Below, one piece after another: positions 6,998 through 15,791 of a DNA stretch of 51,609 bases. Origin of the DNA: Streptomyces malaysiense (lineage in GTDB: Bacteria; Actinomycetota; Actinomycetes; Streptomycetales; Streptomycetaceae); assembly GCF_000980885.2 (NCBI RefSeq), contig NZ_LBDA02000112.1, positions 1 to 51,609 on the forward strand, given 5' to 3'. A model generated the notes under the pieces. The model was given only the letters and a program-made list of their open reading frames with translations. It did not search any database and had not been told where the DNA came from. The stretch's first letter is position 1. Each line of letters begins with the position of its first letter. The position numbers were made by a program, and so were the translations under genes.

Positions 6998-8239
6998 GTG
7001 CCCAGCCCCTACAGAGCCCTCTTCGACGTGCCCGGGACCAAGGCCTTCTCGGCCGCGGGACTCGTCGGCCGGATGCCGCTGTCCATGATGGGCATCGGCG
7101 TGGTCACGATGATCTCCCAGCTCACCGGGCGCTACGGGCTCGCGGGCGCGCTGTCGGCCACCATCGCGCTGTCCGCCGCGGTGCTCGGACCGCAGGTCTC
7201 CCGGCTGGTGGACCGGCACGGGCAGAGCCGGGTGCTGCGCCCCGCGACCCTGGTGGCCCTCGCCGCGGCCGCCGGCCTGCTGCTGGCCGCGCACTTCGGG
7301 TGGCCGGACCAGGTGCTGTTCGTCTGCGCCGCCGGGATCGGCGCGGTGCCGAGCCTGGGCGCGATGATCCGGGCCCGCTGGGCCGCCCTGTACCGGGGCA
7401 CGCCCAAGCTGCACACCGCCTACTCCTTCGAGTCGGTCGTGGACGAGATCTGCTTCGTCTTCGGGCCGATCGTCTCCATCGGTCTGTGCACGGTCTGGTT
7501 CCCGGAGGCGGGCCCGCTGCTCGCCGCCGTCTTCCTGGCGGCCGGCGTGTGCTGGCTGACCGCCCTGCGGGCCACCGAGCCCGCTCCGCACCCGCGCGAG
7601 CGGCAGGGCGGGGGCGGCGGCACCGCGCTGCGGTCGCCGGGGCTCCAGGTGCTGGTGGCGGCCTTCGTGGCGACCGGTGCGGTCTTCGGCTCGGTGGACG
7701 TGGTCACGGTCGCCTTCGCCGACGAACGCGGCCACAAGGGCGCCGCGAGCGTGGTGCTCGCCCTGTACGCGGCCGGCTCCTGCGCGGCGGGCGCGGTCTT
7801 CGGGCTGCTGCGGCCGGCCGGGGCGGCGGAACGCCGCTGGCTGGTGGGCCTGGCCGCCATGGCCGTGAGTATGATCCCCCTCCTACTGGTCGGAAACCTG
7901 CCGCTTCTGGCCGTGGCGCTGTTCGTTGCGGGGCTGTCCATCGCACCGACGATGATCACGACGATGTCCCTCATCGAAGAGCACGTACCTCGCGCGCGGC
8001 TCACCGAGGGCATGACCTGGGTGAGCACCGGCCTCGCGGTCGGCGTGGCGCTCGGTTCCTCGCTGGCCGGTTCGGTGATCGACGCCGCCGGGGCGCGCGC
8101 CGGGTACGGGGTCCCGGTGCTCTCCGGGGCCGTCGCGGTCGTGGTCGGTTTCCTCGGGTACCGCCGGCTGCGCAGGCCGGCCGCGGGTCGGGGAGGAACC
8201 GTTGAGCAGCACAGCGAGCGGGAAGACGAGCGGCGCTAA
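6998..8239 (+). CDS. MFS transporter
   Basis: Major facilitator superfamily permease of 413 residues with about 12 hydrophobic segments. Landmarks are the GRMPLSMMGIG start of TM1 and the loop-2/3-like LVDRHGQSRVL (the DRxGRR-type motif of MFS proteins). TM7 begins around residue 215 after a Gly-rich central loop. The GTG start is supported by GGAGACC immediately upstream; a TTG 11 codons earlier lacks a ribosome site. The stop lies 38 bases inside the next gene, so translation is probably coupled to the flavin oxidase. Substrate unknown. The upstream iron-box-like site hints at iron or haem physiology, which is inference only. Confidence 0.88.
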   Translation: MPSPYRALFDVPGTKAFSAAGLVGRMPLSMMGIGVVTMISQLTGRYGLAGALSATIALSAAVLGPQVSRLVDRHGQSRVLRPATLVALAAAAGLLLAAHFGWPDQVLFVCAAGIGAVPSLGAMIRARWAALYRGTPKLHTAYSFESVVDEICFVFGPIVSIGLCTVWFPEAGPLLAAVFLAAGVCWLTALRATEPAPHPRERQGGGGGTALRSPGLQVLVAAFVATGAVFGSVDVVTVAFADERGHKGAASVVLALYAAGSCAAGAVFGLLRPAGAAERRWLVGLAAMAVSMIPLLLVGNLPLLAVALFVAGLSIAPTMITTMSLIEEHVPRARLTEGMTWVSTGLAVGVALGSSLAGSVIDAAGARAGYGVPVLSGAVAVVVGFLGYRRLRRPAAGRGGTVEQHSEREDERR

Positions 8240-9533
8240 CAGCACATGGCGTAACTGGGGCGGGAACGTCACGGCCCGGCCCGCCCGGCAGGTGGCGCCG
8301 GTCTCGGTGGACGAGCTGGCCGCGGCGGTGCGCCGGGCGCGGGAGGACGGGCTGCCGGTGAAGGCCGTCGGCACCGGGCACTCCTTCACGTCGATCGCGG
8401 CCACCGACGGCGTGTTGATACGCCCTCAACTGTTGACGGGCATACGCGACGTCGACCGGGATTCCATGACGGTCACGGTCGAGGCGGGCACCCCGCTCAA
8501 GCGACTCAACGCGGTGCTGGCGCGCGAGGGTCTGTCGCTCACCAACATGGGCGACATCATGGAGCAGACGGTCTCCGGGGCCACCAGCACCGGCACCCAC
8601 GGCACGGGCCGCGACTCAGCCTCCATCGCCGCCCAGATCAAGGGCCTCGAACTCGTCACGGCGGACGGCTCGGTGCTCACCTGCTCCGCGACGGAGAACC
8701 CCGAGGTCTTCGCCGCCGCCCGGCTGGGGCTCGGCGCGCTCGGCGTCGTCACCGCGATCACCTTCGCCGTGGAGCCGCTGTTCCTGCTGGCGGCGCGCGA
8801 GGAGCCGATGCCCCTCGACCGGGTCCTCGCCGAGTTCGATCAGCTCTGGGCGGAGAACGAGCACTTCGAGTTCTACTGGTTCCCGCACACCGGGAACACC
8901 AACACCAAGCGCAACAACCGCAGCGCGGGCCCCGAGCGGCCCGTCGGGCGGCTGGCCGGGTGGTTCGAGGACGAGTTCCTCTCCAACGGCCTCTTCCAGG
9001 TGACCCAGTGGGCCGGCCGGGCCGCGCCCGCGAGCATCCCGGGGATCGCGAAGGTCTCCAGCAGGGCGCTGTCCGCGCGGACGTACACCGACATCCCCTA
9101 CAAGGTCTTCACCTCGCCGCGCCGGGTGCGCTTCGTGGAGATGGAGTACGCCGTTCCGCGCGCGGCCCTGGTGGAGACGCTGCGCGAGCTGAAGGCCATG
9201 GTCGAGCGCTCCGGGCTGCGCGTCAGCTTCCCGGTGGAGGTGCGCACCGCTCCCGCCGACGACATCACCCTGTCCACCGCCTCGGGCCGGGACAGCGCCT
9301 ACATCGCCGTCCATATGTACCGGGGCACGCCGTACCAGTCGTACTTCACCGCCGCGGAGCGGATCTTCACCGCGCACGAGGGGCGGCCGCACTGGGGCAA
9401 GGTGCACACCCGGGACGCGGAGTACCTCGCACGGGTGTATCCGCGGTTCGCCGAGTTCACGGCGCTGCGGGATCGTCTCGACCCGGATCGGCTGTTCCGG
9501 AACGACTACTTGCGGAGGGTGCTGGGGTCGTAG
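8202..9533 (+). CDS. FAD-linked sugar-lactone/alditol oxidase family protein
   Basis: Flavin oxidase of the VAO/PCMH fold with a C-terminal D-arabinono-1,4-lactone oxidase (ALO) domain. The FAD-binding domain spans about residues 25-195. GTGHSFTSIA places His60 where relatives carry covalently bound FAD, and MEQTVSGATSTGTHGTG is the pyrophosphate loop. The C-terminal HWGKVHTRDAEYL and LDPDRLFRND motifs are typical of the ALO domain. The TTG start has an ideal GGGGAGG six bases upstream. Substrate could be a sugar lactone, alditol or related polyol. Its 3' end overlaps a convergent gene by 77 bases, so no terminator separates them. Confidence 0.9.
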   Translation: MSSTASGKTSGANSTWRNWGGNVTARPARQVAPVSVDELAAAVRRAREDGLPVKAVGTGHSFTSIAATDGVLIRPQLLTGIRDVDRDSMTVTVEAGTPLKRLNAVLAREGLSLTNMGDIMEQTVSGATSTGTHGTGRDSASIAAQIKGLELVTADGSVLTCSATENPEVFAAARLGLGALGVVTAITFAVEPLFLLAAREEPMPLDRVLAEFDQLWAENEHFEFYWFPHTGNTNTKRNNRSAGPERPVGRLAGWFEDEFLSNGLFQVTQWAGRAAPASIPGIAKVSSRALSARTYTDIPYKVFTSPRRVRFVEMEYAVPRAALVETLRELKAMVERSGLRVSFPVEVRTAPADDITLSTASGRDSAYIAVHMYRGTPYQSYFTAAERIFTAHEGRPHWGKVHTRDAEYLARVYPRFAEFTALRDRLDPDRLFRNDYLRRVLGS

Positions 9534-10275
9534 GCGCCCCGGCGGACCCGCTGGGCGTGGGGGCCGGGCCGGCCTGGTCCCCGTCGGCCGTCCCGTCCGG
9601 CGAGGCGCTCGGCGAGGGCGACGCCGGGTCCGCCGTACCGCCGTCGGAGCCGGAACCCGAGCCGGATTCCGCGCCCGCGCCGGATTCCGGTGTCGATCCC
9701 GGGGAGTGGCCGTCGTCCGGCGAGGTGCCGTCACCCGGGGAGGTGTGCGAAGGAAGCTGACCGGGGTCATCCGTTCGGTGGACGGCGGGCTTCCGGCCGA
9801 CGACCGCGTCGCCGACGGTCGTACCGGACCCGCCGCTGAAGCTGCTGCCGGAGACCAGTTCGTAGGTCGTGATGCCGCCCATGGTCACCCCGAACACGAG
9901 AGCTGCCGCGATCACCGGCCGCCGCCAGCTCCTGACCCGCGCGCGGTAGACGGTGCCCGGGGAGTACTCGCCCTCGGCGGGCGGACCCGCGAGCGGCGAC
10001 ACGGCGGCCGGCGTCTTGGCCACCCGCAACTGCTCCCCGGTGCGCCGGAAGAAGTGCTGGAAGACGGAGCCGCCGCAGGTGGCGATCACGCTGACGACAC
10101 CGGCGCCGAGGATGGTGCCGTACACGCCGAAGGAAGAGGCCAGTTTCGCCGCGATGACCGCCGCCAGGGCGCTGCCCGCCACCTGCGGGACGTTCAGGTC
10201 GATGCGCTTGCGCTCCGCATCGGGTTTTTCGCGCATACCCGGAGCTTGCCTGCCTTTCCCGTACTTGATCGACAT
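9457..10275 (-). CDS. Membrane protein with Pro/Ser/Gly-rich tail
   Basis: Unrecognised 272-residue protein. The N-terminal 50 residues contain a Gly/Ala-rich hydrophobic hairpin (QVAGSALAAVIAAKLAS, then VYGTILGAGVVSVIATCGG) followed by FQHFFRRTGEQ. A second hydrophobic segment lies near residue 135 (VIAAALVFGVTMGGITTYELV). The last 100 residues are a low-complexity tail of Ser, Gly, Thr, Asp and Pro, probably extracytoplasmic. The ATG MSIKYG was used; MREKPD 13 codons later (10236) is equally possible because neither has a clear ribosome site. The tail is encoded partly antisense to the end of the flavin oxidase gene. Related Streptomyces proteins are annotated only as hypothetical. Confidence 0.8.
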   Translation of the reverse strand: MSIKYGKGRQAPGMREKPDAERKRIDLNVPQVAGSALAAVIAAKLASSFGVYGTILGAGVVSVIATCGGSVFQHFFRRTGEQLRVAKTPAAVSPLAGPPAEGEYSPGTVYRARVRSWRRPVIAAALVFGVTMGGITTYELVSGSSFSGGSGTTVGDAVVGRKPAVHRTDDPGQLPSHTSPGDGTSPDDGHSPGSTPESGAGAESGSGSGSDGGTADPASPSPSASPDGTADGDQAGPAPTPSGSAGAPTTPAPSASSRSGTADPGRDDPAAP

Positions 10276-10716
10276 CGAGGTACCGACTGCATGAGATAGG
10301 GACGTATGCGCGAAACCATTGGTTCCGCTTCCGGGGATCGCGTGAAGTACGCCACGCCCATGATCCACAAAACCGGTTGCGCGAGGCTCGCGCGCATCCC
10401 TTGCCGGAAGTTGGGCGGCGCGCCAATCCACGCACGTGGTCCGAATGGAGTACTGTTGCGAACCCTGGGTCCGGCCTCCCATCAGGGTGTCCGCGACCAC
10501 CAAGGACCGCCGGGAGGGAGCTAGTTGCACAGGGTGACGGACTTTGTCACTCAGCGTGGCGAACTGGTTACCGTGCCATAACGGCGATCCAGGGCCCGTG
10601 CTCGACACGCCGGGCAACTCGGCAAGGTTGTGGCAGGCTGCACCCGGGCAGGCCACACTCGACTAGCGGAAGCAGCGACGCACGTGACGTCGGCAGGCAC
10701 CACCCGGGAGGTCCCC
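10276..10716. other. Non-coding region upstream of sepH
   Basis: About 440 bases between divergent genes. It holds the sepH promoter on its right and that of the membrane protein on its left. An 11-base palindrome AACCATTGGTT sits near 10314-10324. Neither strand has an ORF with genome-like codon use. I could not locate a confident -35/-10 pair. Confidence 0.5.
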
Positions 10717-11760
10717 ATGCCCGAACTGCGTGTCGTGGCCGTCTCGAATGACGGCACACGGCTGGTGCTGAAGGCTGCCGACGCAACGGAGTACACGCTT
10801 CCGATCGACGAGCGGCTGCGCGCCGCCGTGCGCGGCGACCGGCCACGCCTCGGCCAGATCGAGATCGAGGTCGAGAGCCATCTGCGCCCCCGTGACATCC
10901 AGGCGCGGATACGAGCCGGTGCCACGGCGGAGGAAGTCGCACAGCTCGCGGGCATCCCCGTCGACCGGGTGCGTCGCTTCGAGGGGCCGGTGCTGGCCGA
11001 ACGCGCCTTCATGGCCGAGCGGGCCCGCAAGACCCCGGTCCGCCGCCCCGGCGAGAACTCGGGACCGCTGCTCGGCGAGGCCGTCCAGGAACGGCTGTTG
11101 CTGCGCGGCGCCGAGAAGGACACCGTGCAGTGGGACTCCTGGCGCCGCGACGACGGCACCTGGGAGGTGCTGCTGGTCTACCGGGTCGCGGGCGAACCGC
11201 ACTCGGCGAGCTGGACGTACGACCCGCCCCGGCGACTGGTCCAGGCCGTGGACGAGGAGGCGCGCTCGCTGATCGGCGAGTCCGACGATCTCGCCGTACC
11301 GGAGCCGAGCTTCCCGTTCGTCCCGCGCATCGCCCGGCTGCCGCGCGAGCGTTCGATGGACCGCGCCCTCGACCGGCAGACCGAGCGGGAGCGGCCGAGC
11401 CTGCCCGCGCAGTCGTCCGAGCCGGCCGAGGAGACCACCGGCGAACGGGACTCGCTGACCAGCCTGCTGGAGGCGGTGCCGTCCTTCCGCGGCGACATGG
11501 TGGTGCCGGAGCTCACCCCGGAGAGCCCGGACGAGCCCGACGAGGAGGCCGCCGTGGAGGAGCCGCCGGCGCCCGCGGCCTCGGCCGGCTCGGCCTACGC
11601 GGACGTCCTCATGCCCCGCTCGGTCGGCAGCCACCGCGACCGGCTGACCGGCGCCACGGACCGCCAGGCCGAGGCCGACGGGGTCCGTCCCGGCCGCCGC
11701 GCGGCCGTCCCGAGCTGGGACGAGATCGTGTTCGGCACCCGGCGCAAGAAGCAGGAGTAG
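10717..11760 (+). CDS. sepH: FtsZ-regulating cell division protein SepH
   Basis: Cytoplasmic division protein that in Streptomyces and mycobacteria binds FtsZ and stimulates assembly of Z-rings. The N-terminal DUF3071 domain (about 1-170) starts MPELRVVAVSNDGTRLVL. It contains a helix-turn-helix-like segment around residues 68-90 (TAEEVAQLAGIPVDRVRRFE), the part reported to contact FtsZ. The C-terminal half is acidic, Pro-rich and disordered, ending in a short basic motif WDEIVFGTRRKKQE. The ATG has GGGAGG seven bases upstream; the longer ORF start at 10630 is rejected. At 347 residues it fits S. coelicolor SCO5855 as I recall it. A perfect hairpin terminator follows. Confidence 0.95.
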   Translation: MPELRVVAVSNDGTRLVLKAADATEYTLPIDERLRAAVRGDRPRLGQIEIEVESHLRPRDIQARIRAGATAEEVAQLAGIPVDRVRRFEGPVLAERAFMAERARKTPVRRPGENSGPLLGEAVQERLLLRGAEKDTVQWDSWRRDDGTWEVLLVYRVAGEPHSASWTYDPPRRLVQAVDEEARSLIGESDDLAVPEPSFPFVPRIARLPRERSMDRALDRQTERERPSLPAQSSEPAEETTGERDSLTSLLEAVPSFRGDMVVPELTPESPDEPDEEAAVEEPPAPAASAGSAYADVLMPRSVGSHRDRLTGATDRQAEADGVRPGRRAAVPSWDEIVFGTRRKKQE

Positions 11761-11772
11761 ACCGTCGTACGA

Positions 11773-11817
11773 CGCCGAGCGGGGCGGGACACCCAGGTGT
11801 TCCCGCCCCGCTCGGCG
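11773..11817. terminator. Bidirectional hairpin terminator
   Basis: Perfect 17-bp inverted repeat (arms 11773-11789 and 11801-11817, 11-base loop) placed between the sepH stop and the convergent sulfurtransferase stop. Confidence 0.85.
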
Positions 11818-11829
11818 CTGCCGTGGCCG

Positions 11830-12681
11830 CTACTGCGGGTCGGCCCCCACCGCCACCGGCCGGGAGGGGTCCGCGGACCACTCCGACCACGAACCGACGT
11901 ACAGGGCCGCGGGGATGCCCGCCACCGCGAGCGCCAGCACCTCGTGGGCGCCGGACACACCCGAGCCGCAGTAGACGCCCACCGGCGCGTCGGAGGAGAC
12001 GCCGAGGGCCTTGAAGCGGTCCTTCAGCTCGACCGCGGGCAGGAAACGGCCGTCGGGACCCACGTTCTCCGTCGTCGGCGCCGAGACCGCGCCGGGGATA
12101 TGACCGCCGACCCGGTCCACGGGCTCGACCTCGCCCCGGTACCGCTCCCCCGCACGGGCGTCCAGCAGCACACCCGTACGGGCCAGTTCGGCGGCCCCGT
12201 CCGCGTCCAGCAGGCCCGCCGCGTCCGGCGCGGGCACGAAGTCACCCTCGGCCGGAACGGGCACCTGGGTAACCAACTCCCCCGTCCAGGAGGGCAACCC
12301 GCCGTCGAGGACCCGCACGTCCGGGTGACCCGTCCAGCGCAGCATCCACCACGCGCGGGCGGCCGCCCAGCCCTGCCCGCCGTCGTACACGACGACCGGA
12401 CGGCTCGCCGACACACCCGCGCGGCGCATCGCGGCCCCGAACTGCGCGAGATCCGGCAGCGGGTGGCGGCCGTGCCCGCCCGGGGCACCGGCCAACTCCC
12501 GGTCCAGGTCGACGAAGACCGCGCCGGGGATGTGCCCGGCCGCGTGCTCGGCCCGGCCGTCGAACGGCGGGGCGCCCGCCGCCTTCGCCAGGCTCAACTG
12601 CCAGCGCACGTCGAGCAGGACCGGCGGCGCCCCGCCGGCGAGCGTCTCGGCGAGTTCGGGTGCGGTGATGATGACTGTCAT
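11830..12681 (-). CDS. Two-domain sulfurtransferase (rhodanese)
   Basis: Thiosulfate or 3-mercaptopyruvate sulfurtransferase with tandem rhodanese domains (about 5-125 and 150-280). The N-terminal domain is the inactive structural one. The C-terminal domain has the active-site loop VYCGSGVSG near residue 235, whose cysteine takes up the sulfur. The CGSGV loop is closer to mercaptopyruvate sulfurtransferases than to classic rhodanese (CRxGxT), but the substrate is not certain. MTVIIT was chosen as start because it matches the family N-terminus; the open frame runs 32 codons further with unrelated basic sequence. Length is 283 residues. Confidence 0.9.
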   Translation of the reverse strand: MTVIITAPELAETLAGGAPPVLLDVRWQLSLAKAAGAPPFDGRAEHAAGHIPGAVFVDLDRELAGAPGGHGRHPLPDLAQFGAAMRRAGVSASRPVVVYDGGQGWAAARAWWMLRWTGHPDVRVLDGGLPSWTGELVTQVPVPAEGDFVPAPDAAGLLDADGAAELARTGVLLDARAGERYRGEVEPVDRVGGHIPGAVSAPTTENVGPDGRFLPAVELKDRFKALGVSSDAPVGVYCGSGVSGAHEVLALAVAGIPAALYVGSWSEWSADPSRPVAVGADPQ

Positions 12682-13016
12682 GGCGCCATGCTTACGCCAA
12701 GGGTGGCCGCGGCGTCCAGGTCCGGCTACTCTGCTCGGCCGGGCGGACTCGATCACGACCCGTAGGGGATCGGACACATGCCGTGCACCCGACGGACATC
12801 AGTCGGACATCGTCAGGAAGCGGCGAAAGACGTCAGCCCAGGCATTCTTCCGGAAGACACCGTCGAACCGGCGGCGCGGCGACACCGCAGGGGCGCGCGA
12901 CCGTGGAAGATGCGGACACACCGGTACGGGCGTACGCGCCGGCGGCGTGCACACACCTGCCGGAGGAGCGGAAGCGACACGGCCGCCGCACAAGGCGGCC
13001 GGGGAGAGAGTGATCG
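12682..13016 (+). other. Non-coding region upstream of VOC gene
   Basis: 335 bases between divergent genes. Short ORFs exist in several frames (for example 12778-13020), but they are Arg-rich and lack a family resemblance or ribosome site. I see no hairpin or operator. GGGGAGAG just before 13017 serves the VOC gene. Confidence 0.5.
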
Positions 13017-13808
13017 ATGACCGAGGCACGGGAGTCGGCCGGTCCGCAGGCGCTGCGCGCGCCCGGCACACCCTGCTGGGTGAGTCTGATGGCGCACCGG
13101 CTCACCGCCACCGAGGAGTTCTACGGGGAGCTGTTCGGCTGGGAGTTCCGGCCGGGCCCGCAGCAGCTCGGCCCGTACGTGCGGGCGTTGCTCGACGGGC
13201 GTGAGGTGGCCGGCATGGGCCAGCTGCCGCCGGAGAACCGGCTGCCGATCGCCTGGACGCCCTATCTCGCCTCGGCGGACGTGGACCGCACGGCCGAGGC
13301 GGTACGGCTGTGCGGCGGCACGGTGGCGGTCGGCCCGCTGGACGCGGCCGAGGCCGGCCGGCTGGCCATCGCGGCGGACCCCTCGGGCGCGGTGTTCGGC
13401 ATCTGGCAGGCGCCCGCGCATCTGGCGCCGGCGATCACCGGCGTACCGGGCACACCCGTGTGGAACGAACTGCTCACCTTCGAGACGGAGAGCGTCGCCA
13501 AGTTCTACGTGAGCGTGTTCGGTTACGAGACGGAGCCCGTGGTGTCCGCCGGGTTCGACTACATGACCCTGTGCGTCGGCGGGCGCCCGGTGGCCGGGCT
13601 GCACGGCGTGGGCCATGGGCTGCCCCGGGACCGGGGGCCGTACTGGGGGACCTATTTCGAGGTGGCCGACACCGCGGAGACGCTGCGCCAGGTGACGGTC
13701 CTCGGCGGCCGGATCGTCCGCACGGCCCATGACAGTGCGCACGGGCGGGTGGCCACGGTGGCGGATCCGGAGGGCGCGGTGTTCTCGGTGATCCAGGATC
13801 CGCGCTGA
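13017..13808 (+). CDS. Tandem VOC (glyoxalase-fold) protein
   Basis: A 263-residue protein with two vicinal-oxygen-chelate half-domains (about 16-130 and 140-262). Each begins GTPxW and ends in a D(P/S)xGAVF motif: AIAADPSGAVFGIWQ, then TVADPEGAVFSVIQ. Such proteins are often labelled hydroxylase or glyoxalase, but this is not evidence of a reaction. FYGELFGWEF and FYVSVFGYET show the repeat clearly, suggesting internal duplication. The ATG has GGGGAGAG upstream. It is convergent with tdk. No specific substrate can be proposed. Confidence 0.88.
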   Translation: MTEARESAGPQALRAPGTPCWVSLMAHRLTATEEFYGELFGWEFRPGPQQLGPYVRALLDGREVAGMGQLPPENRLPIAWTPYLASADVDRTAEAVRLCGGTVAVGPLDAAEAGRLAIAADPSGAVFGIWQAPAHLAPAITGVPGTPVWNELLTFETESVAKFYVSVFGYETEPVVSAGFDYMTLCVGGRPVAGLHGVGHGLPRDRGPYWGTYFEVADTAETLRQVTVLGGRIVRTAHDSAHGRVATVADPEGAVFSVIQDPR

Positions 13809-13857
13809 CCGCTCGGCGACGGATCCTCCATGGAATCCGCGACGGATCCGCGACGGC

Positions 13858-13889
13858 CGCCCCGCCCGGTGCTACCGGCGGGCGGGGCG
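13858..13889. terminator. Imperfect GC-rich hairpin
   Basis: CCCCGCCC and GGGCGGGG arms with a GGT/ACC inner stem and a three-base bulge. Located between the VOC stop and the convergent tdk stop; a probable terminator. Confidence 0.6.
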
Positions 13890-13898
13890 CCGACGGGC

Positions 13899-14549
13899 TC
13901 AGGAGGACGAGACGGGCAGTACGTCCGGGGACAGGGCCGCCGCGCGGGCCGTCGCGGCGGTCATCCGGCGCCGGTGGTGGCGGCGGCACAGCACCTCGTA
14001 ACCGACCTCGCCCGCCGCCTGGTTGACGTCCCCGACGACGACCTGGGCGCCCTCGACCACCATCTGGCCGCCGATCGTGCGGGCGTTGTGCGTGGCGCGG
14101 GCGCCGCACCAGCACAGCGCCTCCACCTGGAGCACCTCGACGCGGTCGGCCAGCTCCACCAGCCGCTGGGAGCCGGGGAAGAGCTTGGAGCGGAAGTCGG
14201 TGGTGATACCGAAGGCGAAGACGTCCACGCCGAGGTCGTCCACCACGCGCGCCAGCTGGTCGATCTGCACGGGCGCGAGGAACTGCGCCTCGTCGGCGAT
14301 CACATAGTCGATCCGGCCGCCCTGCGAGAGGTGGTCCACGATGTACACGTAGAGGTCCTGGGCGTCCGCGACCTCCACCGCGTCGGTGACCAGGCCGAGG
14401 CGCGAGGACAGCTTGCCCTCCCCCGCGCGGTCGTTGCGGGTGAATATCATCCCGGCCAGGCCACGCGCGGAGCGGTTGTGCTCGATCTGGAGAGCCAGCG
14501 TCGACTTCCCGCAGTCCATCGTTCCGGAGAAGAACACCAGCTCGGGCAT
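13899..14549 (-). CDS. tdk: Thymidine kinase (type II)
   Basis: Phosphorylates thymidine to dTMP in the salvage pathway. The P-loop GTMDCGKST is at residues 9-17, and catalytic Glu87 lies in DEAQF at 86-90. The lasso/zinc domain shows ALCWCGARATHNAR and VLCRRHH, giving three cysteines and a histidine. Length (216) is normal for the type II family. The ATG MPELVFF is the family start. Last gene of a leftward five-gene run; the phosphatase-family gene ends 51 bases upstream. Confidence 0.95.
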   Translation of the reverse strand: MPELVFFSGTMDCGKSTLALQIEHNRSARGLAGMIFTRNDRAGEGKLSSRLGLVTDAVEVADAQDLYVYIVDHLSQGGRIDYVIADEAQFLAPVQIDQLARVVDDLGVDVFAFGITTDFRSKLFPGSQRLVELADRVEVLQVEALCWCGARATHNARTIGGQMVVEGAQVVVGDVNQAAGEVGYEVLCRRHHRRRMTAATARAAALSPDVLPVSSS

Positions 14550-14600
14550 GAGGGGTTGGACACCTTTCGGCGAGGGGGCGAAACAGCGGACGGGCGGCGG

Positions 14601-15791
14601 TCAGGAGCGTACTTCGAGCAGCGGTACCAGCTGCTCCACGGGAGTCATCGAACCGTGGTTGCCCACCAGCGCGGACTCCTTGGGCTCCCGCTCGGAAGCG
14701 ATGATCAGGACGTCGTCGGACGCGGCCGCGACCACGTCGCCGAGCCGGGCGTACACCCGTTCGTCCACGTGCGGGCCGAACCAGCCGGCCTCGATCGCCT
14801 CGTCGCGCGAGGCCACCCAGAACTGCTCGCCGAGCACCTCGCGCCAGCAGGTCAGCACGTCGTTCGCGGCGCCCGGCACCGCGTACACGTGGCGGGCCCG
14901 GCCCTCGCCGCCCAACAGGGCGACCCCGGCGCTCAGTTCCCAGTCCGTGTCGAAGTCGAAGCGGTGCTCCTCGTCGAACGGCACGTCGATCATGCCGTGG
15001 TCGGCGGTGACGTAGAGCGCGCTGCGCGGGGGCAGTTGCTCGGCGAGGCGCTGGGCGAGCCGGTCGACGTACATCAGCTGGCCGCGCCAGGTGTCGGAGG
15101 CGACGCCGTAGCGGTGGCCCGCGCCGTCGAGTTCGGCGTAGTACGTGTACACCAGCGCGCGGTCCCCGGCGGCCAGTTGCGCGGCCGCGAGGTCCATCCG
15201 CTCCTCGCCGGACAGCCTGCCGTGGAAGCCGCCGCCGCTGAGCGCGACCTTGGTGAGCGGGGTGTGCTGAAACGTGGGCGAGGAGACCTGGGCGGCATGC
15301 ACCCCGGCGTCATGGGCCAGCTGGAAGACGGTGGGGTACGGCTGCCAGCGGCCCGGGTCGGTGTACGGCTGCCAGCGGAGCTGGTTCATCAGCGCGCCGG
15401 TGGCCGGGTCGCGGACCGTGTAGCCGGGCAGGCCGTGGGCGCCGGGAGGCAGGCCGGTGCCGACGGAGGCGAGGGAGGTCGCGGTGGTCGCCGGGTAGCC
15501 CGCGGTGAGCGGCCGGCCGGTGCCGCCGCGCGAGCTGCCGAGCAGCGAGTTGAGGAAGGGCGCCTCGTCGGGGTGGGCGCGCAGCTGCTCCCAGCCGAGG
15601 CCGTCGACCAGGAAGACGCAGGCGCGGTCGACGGGGGCCAGCTCCGTGATCGCGGCGGTCATGCCGGGCACGCCCATGCCGGCGGCGAGCGTGGGGAGCA
15701 GGTCGGCGAGGGAGCCGGTGCCGTACTCGGGCAGCGGGGCGGTGGCCAGGGCGAGGGGCTCCGGGTGGTCCCAGGCGGAAAGCTGGGACAT
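14601..15791 (-). CDS. Alkaline phosphatase/phosphodiesterase superfamily protein
   Basis: A 396-residue protein of the nucleotide pyrophosphatase/phosphodiesterase branch of the alkaline phosphatase superfamily. Metal-binding motifs are visible. VFLVDGLGW near residue 60 is the first Asp site. GYPATTATSLAS near residue 98 supplies the nucleophile Thr. ELDGAGHRYG and YVTADHGMIDVP are the later Asp/His sites, and LVGNHGSM near the C-terminus is the last His. No signal peptide is seen, so it is probably cytoplasmic. The ATG overlaps the DUF5998 stop by one base (TGATG), indicating translational coupling. Substrate unknown. Confidence 0.88.
   Translation of the reverse strand: MSQLSAWDHPEPLALATAPLPEYGTGSLADLLPTLAAGMGVPGMTAAITELAPVDRACVFLVDGLGWEQLRAHPDEAPFLNSLLGSSRGGTGRPLTAGYPATTATSLASVGTGLPPGAHGLPGYTVRDPATGALMNQLRWQPYTDPGRWQPYPTVFQLAHDAGVHAAQVSSPTFQHTPLTKVALSGGGFHGRLSGEERMDLAAAQLAAGDRALVYTYYAELDGAGHRYGVASDTWRGQLMYVDRLAQRLAEQLPPRSALYVTADHGMIDVPFDEEHRFDFDTDWELSAGVALLGGEGRARHVYAVPGAANDVLTCWREVLGEQFWVASRDEAIEAGWFGPHVDERVYARLGDVVAAASDDVLIIASEREPKESALVGNHGSMTPVEQLVPLLEVRS

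Noticed and set aside
12778..13020. Short ORF upstream of the VOC gene
   Set aside because: Arg-rich, overlaps the VOC start in another frame, no ribosome site.
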